Positions 3,908 to 5,926 of a stretch of DNA of 5,926 nucleotides are shown in pieces. The notes beneath the pieces are model-generated. The model was not told where the DNA came from and did no database searches. It worked only from the letters and a program-made list of their open reading frames with translations. A program made the position numbers and the translations under genes. The stretch covers positions 1 through 5,926 of the forward strand of contig DGTS01000036.1 in the NCBI GenBank assembly GCA_002394385.1. Reading direction: 5' to 3'. The number at the start of each line of letters is the position of its first letter. The first letter of the stretch is position 1. Origin of the DNA: Prevotella sp. UBA4330 (GTDB lineage: Bacteria; Bacteroidota; Bacteroidia; Bacteroidales; Bacteroidaceae).

Positions 3908-5740
3908 ATGAGTACAACAGCAAAAGCATCCGACCACGTAAAGCCCTGCAACATCGAGCAGAGTGAACGTCATAACAGACGGGACGCTGATTATATCGCC
4001 TCGCTGAACCCACGCACTTTGTATGTGCGTACCGAACTGAGTCATAACAATGAATCGTATGTGGTACCCGACTTGAAGGGTGTCACCCTCCAGCAGCACT
4101 ATGATGCCATCAAAGCTATGGTGAAACAGAAGACAGGCCGAGCCATGCAGGAGAAGAAGGTTACTGTCATTGGCAAGAATGGTAAGCCGAAAGAACGTAA
4201 CGGCAGCAGCCCCATCCGTGAGAGTGTGGTCAATATCAAGCCTGATACCACAATGGCCGATTTACAGAAGTACACAGAGAAAGTGCGTAAAAAATGGGGA
4301 GTCAGAGCCATCCAGATACACATCCATAAGGATGAAGGCCATTACACCAACCCTGATGATCCTTCAACCTGGCAACCTAATCTTCACGCGCACATCATTT
4401 GGGATTGGATGAACCACGAAACGGGAAAGTCCTTTAAACTTGGTAAGAAAGACATGGAAGAATTACAAGACATGGCGGCTGAGACATTGGAGATGGAACG
4501 TGGCAAACGAAAGTCAGAGACAGGAGCCGAGCACCTGGAGCGTAACGACTACATCATCCAAAAACAGGAGGAAGAGAAAAAGAAAAACCAGGTTGACATT
4601 GAGAAACAGAAGAAAGAAATAGCCGACATGGCTCAGGCTTCCATATTAGACAAGTTGCTCCATTCTGGCCTTAGCCCAGCCGTAAGGAAAGCAATTGAAG
4701 AAGAGAGAACTATCCACAAAGAAGAACTCCGCCAAGCAACAACCGCTGTTGATGAGAATGGCTATCCCTATGTTTGGACAAGCGGTAACAAGAAAGACCA
4801 GCCTGTCACATGGGAGGAATTGGCAAAGGTTCGTGAAAAGGAGAAAAAGAAGGCAGAGATTCAAGCCAAAGAGGACAAGGATGCTGCTCTTGCTAAGGCT
4901 AAGGCAGACAAGGAAGCAGCAGTTGCCAAAGCAAAAGCCGAAGCAAAGGCTGAGCATGATGCTGAGTTAGCCGAGATGAAAAAGGTACATGCCGGTCTTA
5001 TTGACAAAGAGCGATATGCTACCAATGAGAAGGGGAACACCATCTATTGGTCTGGCGGTTCCAAGGATGGGCAAAAAGTGACTAAGGACGAAAGAATCAA
5101 GTGGTTAGGCGACCAGTTGAAAGAATCCGAGGAAGCCAATAACGCTTTGTGTGAAAGATTGAAAGATTTAAGAGAACTCATATTTGCTGCATGCAGCCTG
5201 AATTTCAAGAAGGTAGTCCAGATTATCGTTGACCAGTGGAAGGCAGGTTTAAGGCAGTTTACCAAGGACTTGAAGGATTTCTTGCTAAAAGCGATGAGTG
5301 TTGAGAAAACAACAGAAGGTCGTAAGACATACGTCAATGATGCATTTGACTTTGCGAAAATGCTGGCTAAGACTGATCCAGATTTGAAACTTGATGAAAA
5401 GAAACTGAAGCCTCTCAAAGAGGAAGCTCTGAAAATCGCTGATGGAACCTGGGAGTCATACCATCAGAAGCGTGACCAGCTCTTTGACGCTGCCGTTATT
5501 GCTCTGGTAGAAATGGGCAACTGTCAAAATCAACGCCATCTGAACCAAAAACAAGCCAATACTATTGAAGCATTCCTCGCCTTTGATGGTGGTGACAGGA
5601 TACAACTATGTGAGGAAATCTGGAATGTCGCCAGTCCCAAGGTTAATTATTATTGGCGTGACGGAACCTTTGATGCACTTGAAGAACTGCGAACAAGGGA
5701 ACTAAATCATCGTACCTATGGCAATGGCCGTGGACTATGA
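3908..5740 (+). CDS. MobV-family relaxase (Mob/Pre plasmid recombination type)
   Basis: This 610-residue protein nicks and covalently holds one strand at oriT to start conjugative mobilization. The N-terminal 200 residues are the relaxase domain: NIEQSERHNRR (15-25) fits motif I, LSHNNESYV (45-52) lies where motif II is expected, and the metal-binding histidines are in IHIHKDEGHY (137-146; H138, H140, H145) and NLHAHIIWDW (158-167; H160, H162). These correspond to the HxDExxPHxH motif of the family, but with about 14 residues between the two halves. Residues 185-275 and 300-420 are highly charged coiled coil, with an Ala/Lys-rich run at 320-345. Two copies of a W-(T/S)-(S/G)-G module lie at about 282-305 and 373-396. 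The C-terminal 190 residues are probably helical and unassigned. The ATG has no Shine-Dalgarno. The next in-frame Met (71) would cut the domain, so 3908 is the start. Confidence 0.88.
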   Translation: MSTTAKASDHVKPCNIEQSERHNRRDADYIASLNPRTLYVRTELSHNNESYVVPDLKGVTLQQHYDAIKAMVKQKTGRAMQEKKVTVIGKNGKPKERNGSSPIRESVVNIKPDTTMADLQKYTEKVRKKWGVRAIQIHIHKDEGHYTNPDDPSTWQPNLHAHIIWDWMNHETGKSFKLGKKDMEELQDMAAETLEMERGKRKSETGAEHLERNDYIIQKQEEEKKKNQVDIEKQKKEIADMAQASILDKLLHSGLSPAVRKAIEEERTIHKEELRQATTAVDENGYPYVWTSGNKKDQPVTWEELAKVREKEKKKAEIQAKEDKDAALAKAKADKEAAVAKAKAEAKAEHDAELAEMKKVHAGLIDKERYATNEKGNTIYWSGGSKDGQKVTKDERIKWLGDQLKESEEANNALCERLKDLRELIFAACSLNFKKVVQIIVDQWKAGLRQFTKDLKDFLLKAMSVEKTTEGRKTYVNDAFDFAKMLAKTDPDLKLDEKKLKPLKEEALKIADGTWESYHQKRDQLFDAAVIALVEMGNCQNQRHLNQKQANTIEAFLAFDGGDRIQLCEEIWNVASPKVNYYWRDGTFDALEELRTRELNHRTYGNGRGL

Positions 5741-5751
5741 TTGAATAAGAA

Positions 5752-5802
5752 ACTCCTGCTACCAGTCATCATGACTGGCGCAGGAGTCGTTAGATTATAA
5801 CG
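5752..5802. terminator. Two abutting hairpins after mob; likely terminator
   Basis: ACTCCTGC (5752-5759) pairs with GCAGGAGT (5780-5787), and inside it CCAGTCA (5762-5768) pairs with TGACTGG (5772-5778) around TCA, separated by a small internal loop. Immediately next, CGTTA (5788-5792) pairs with TAACG (5798-5802) around GATTA. On the plus strand no T-run follows. On the minus strand the big stem is followed by TTTCTTATT, so it may best serve a converging minus-strand gene. Confidence 0.65.
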
Positions 5803-5803
5803 T

Positions 5804-5926
5804 TCAGACTATCTTAAGGACATAGCCGCCCTCGTCATACCACAAAGGGGCGCCATTAGGCGTTGCTCAGTGCAGCCTGCCAGTTGGTAGGTAATGTCGG
5901 GTTCTCCATAATCCTTACTGTTTTTT
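5804..5926 (-). pseudogene. Possible frame-broken coding remnant, unidentified
   Basis: On the minus strand one frame is open from the right edge and reads MENPTLPTNWQAALSNA before a TAA at 5858-5856. The ATG is at 5909, with AAGGA just upstream. An overlapping frame continues as ATPNGAPLWYDEGGYVLKIV to a TGA at 5806-5804. The two segments read like one short protein end split by a single-base shift near 5865-5870. Only about 120 bases are visible and I do not recognise the protein. It could equally be a real short gene end followed by a chance reading. The hairpin at 5752-5787 lies where its terminator would be. Confidence 0.25.

Larger units (their letters stand above)
454..5740. mobile_element. 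Replication and mobilization module of a Bacteroidales integrative mobilizable element (ends not visible)
   Basis: The order DUF3853, DUF3987, DUF6371, structured gap, MobV relaxase is, as I know it, a recurrent module in Bacteroidales islands and mobilizable elements. No integrase, coupling protein, type IV secretion gene, cargo gene or att repeat is present, so transfer would need a helper element. The limits given are those of the recognisable module, not of the element. Confidence 0.6.

Noticed and set aside
4646..5418. Several long minus-strand open frames opposite mob
   Set aside because: They are antisense shadows of the Lys/Glu/Ala-rich coiled coil (reading Leu/Phe/Ser-rich), without start signals.

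Overview
The window looks like accessory DNA from a Bacteroidales bacterium (Bacteroides, Phocaeicola, Parabacteroides or Prevotella type). Four things point there: the gene set (DUF3853, DUF3987, DUF6371 and a MobV-type relaxase), a Bacteroidetes-style promoter (TAnnTTTG -7 box with a TTG-type -33 box), start codons with no Shine-Dalgarno sequence on the first gene of each block, and A-rich leaders. All family names come from reading the protein sequences; no database search was run.

Layout: (1) 2-367 is the 3' end of an unrecognised gene that enters from outside the window, closed by a good intrinsic terminator at 394-420. (2) 454-610 is a control region: six TGTA boxes spaced about 10 bp apart, then a promoter. 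(3) 611-3495 is a tight three-gene operon: a small winged-helix DUF3853 protein, a DUF3987 P-loop ATPase/helicase-like protein, and a DUF6371 zinc-ribbon plus Toprim primase-like protein. Each junction is an 8-bp ATGANTGA overlap preceded by a strong GGAGG. (4) 3496-3907 is a 412-bp non-coding region packed with hairpins and ending in an 8-bp tandem repeat; it is the best oriT candidate. (5) 3908-5740 encodes a 610-residue MobV-family relaxase with a long coiled coil and a duplicated Trp/Gly module. (6) 5741-5926 holds two abutting hairpins and a possible frame-broken minus-strand coding remnant.

Inferred working model: this is the replication and mobilization module of an integrative mobilizable element or similar island. 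The relaxase would nick at an oriT in the adjacent hairpin region. The DUF6371 and DUF3987 proteins would together act as a two-polypeptide primase-helicase on the transferred or excised DNA. The DUF3853 protein could control the operon through the upstream repeats. No integrase, att site or element end is visible, so the element type is inferred from gene content.

The most unusual feature is that gene boundaries carry short-period repeats, each with a different unit: about 10 bp (TGTAC) before the operon, 15 bp (TGCAC/GTGCA, in inverted blocks) at the DUF3987/DUF6371 junction, and 8 bp (CATAAAAT) before mob. The middle set can fold into a 22-bp stem with one mismatch. Nearby, two copies of a hairpin in the oriT candidate differ by compensatory base changes, which argues that the structure itself is maintained.
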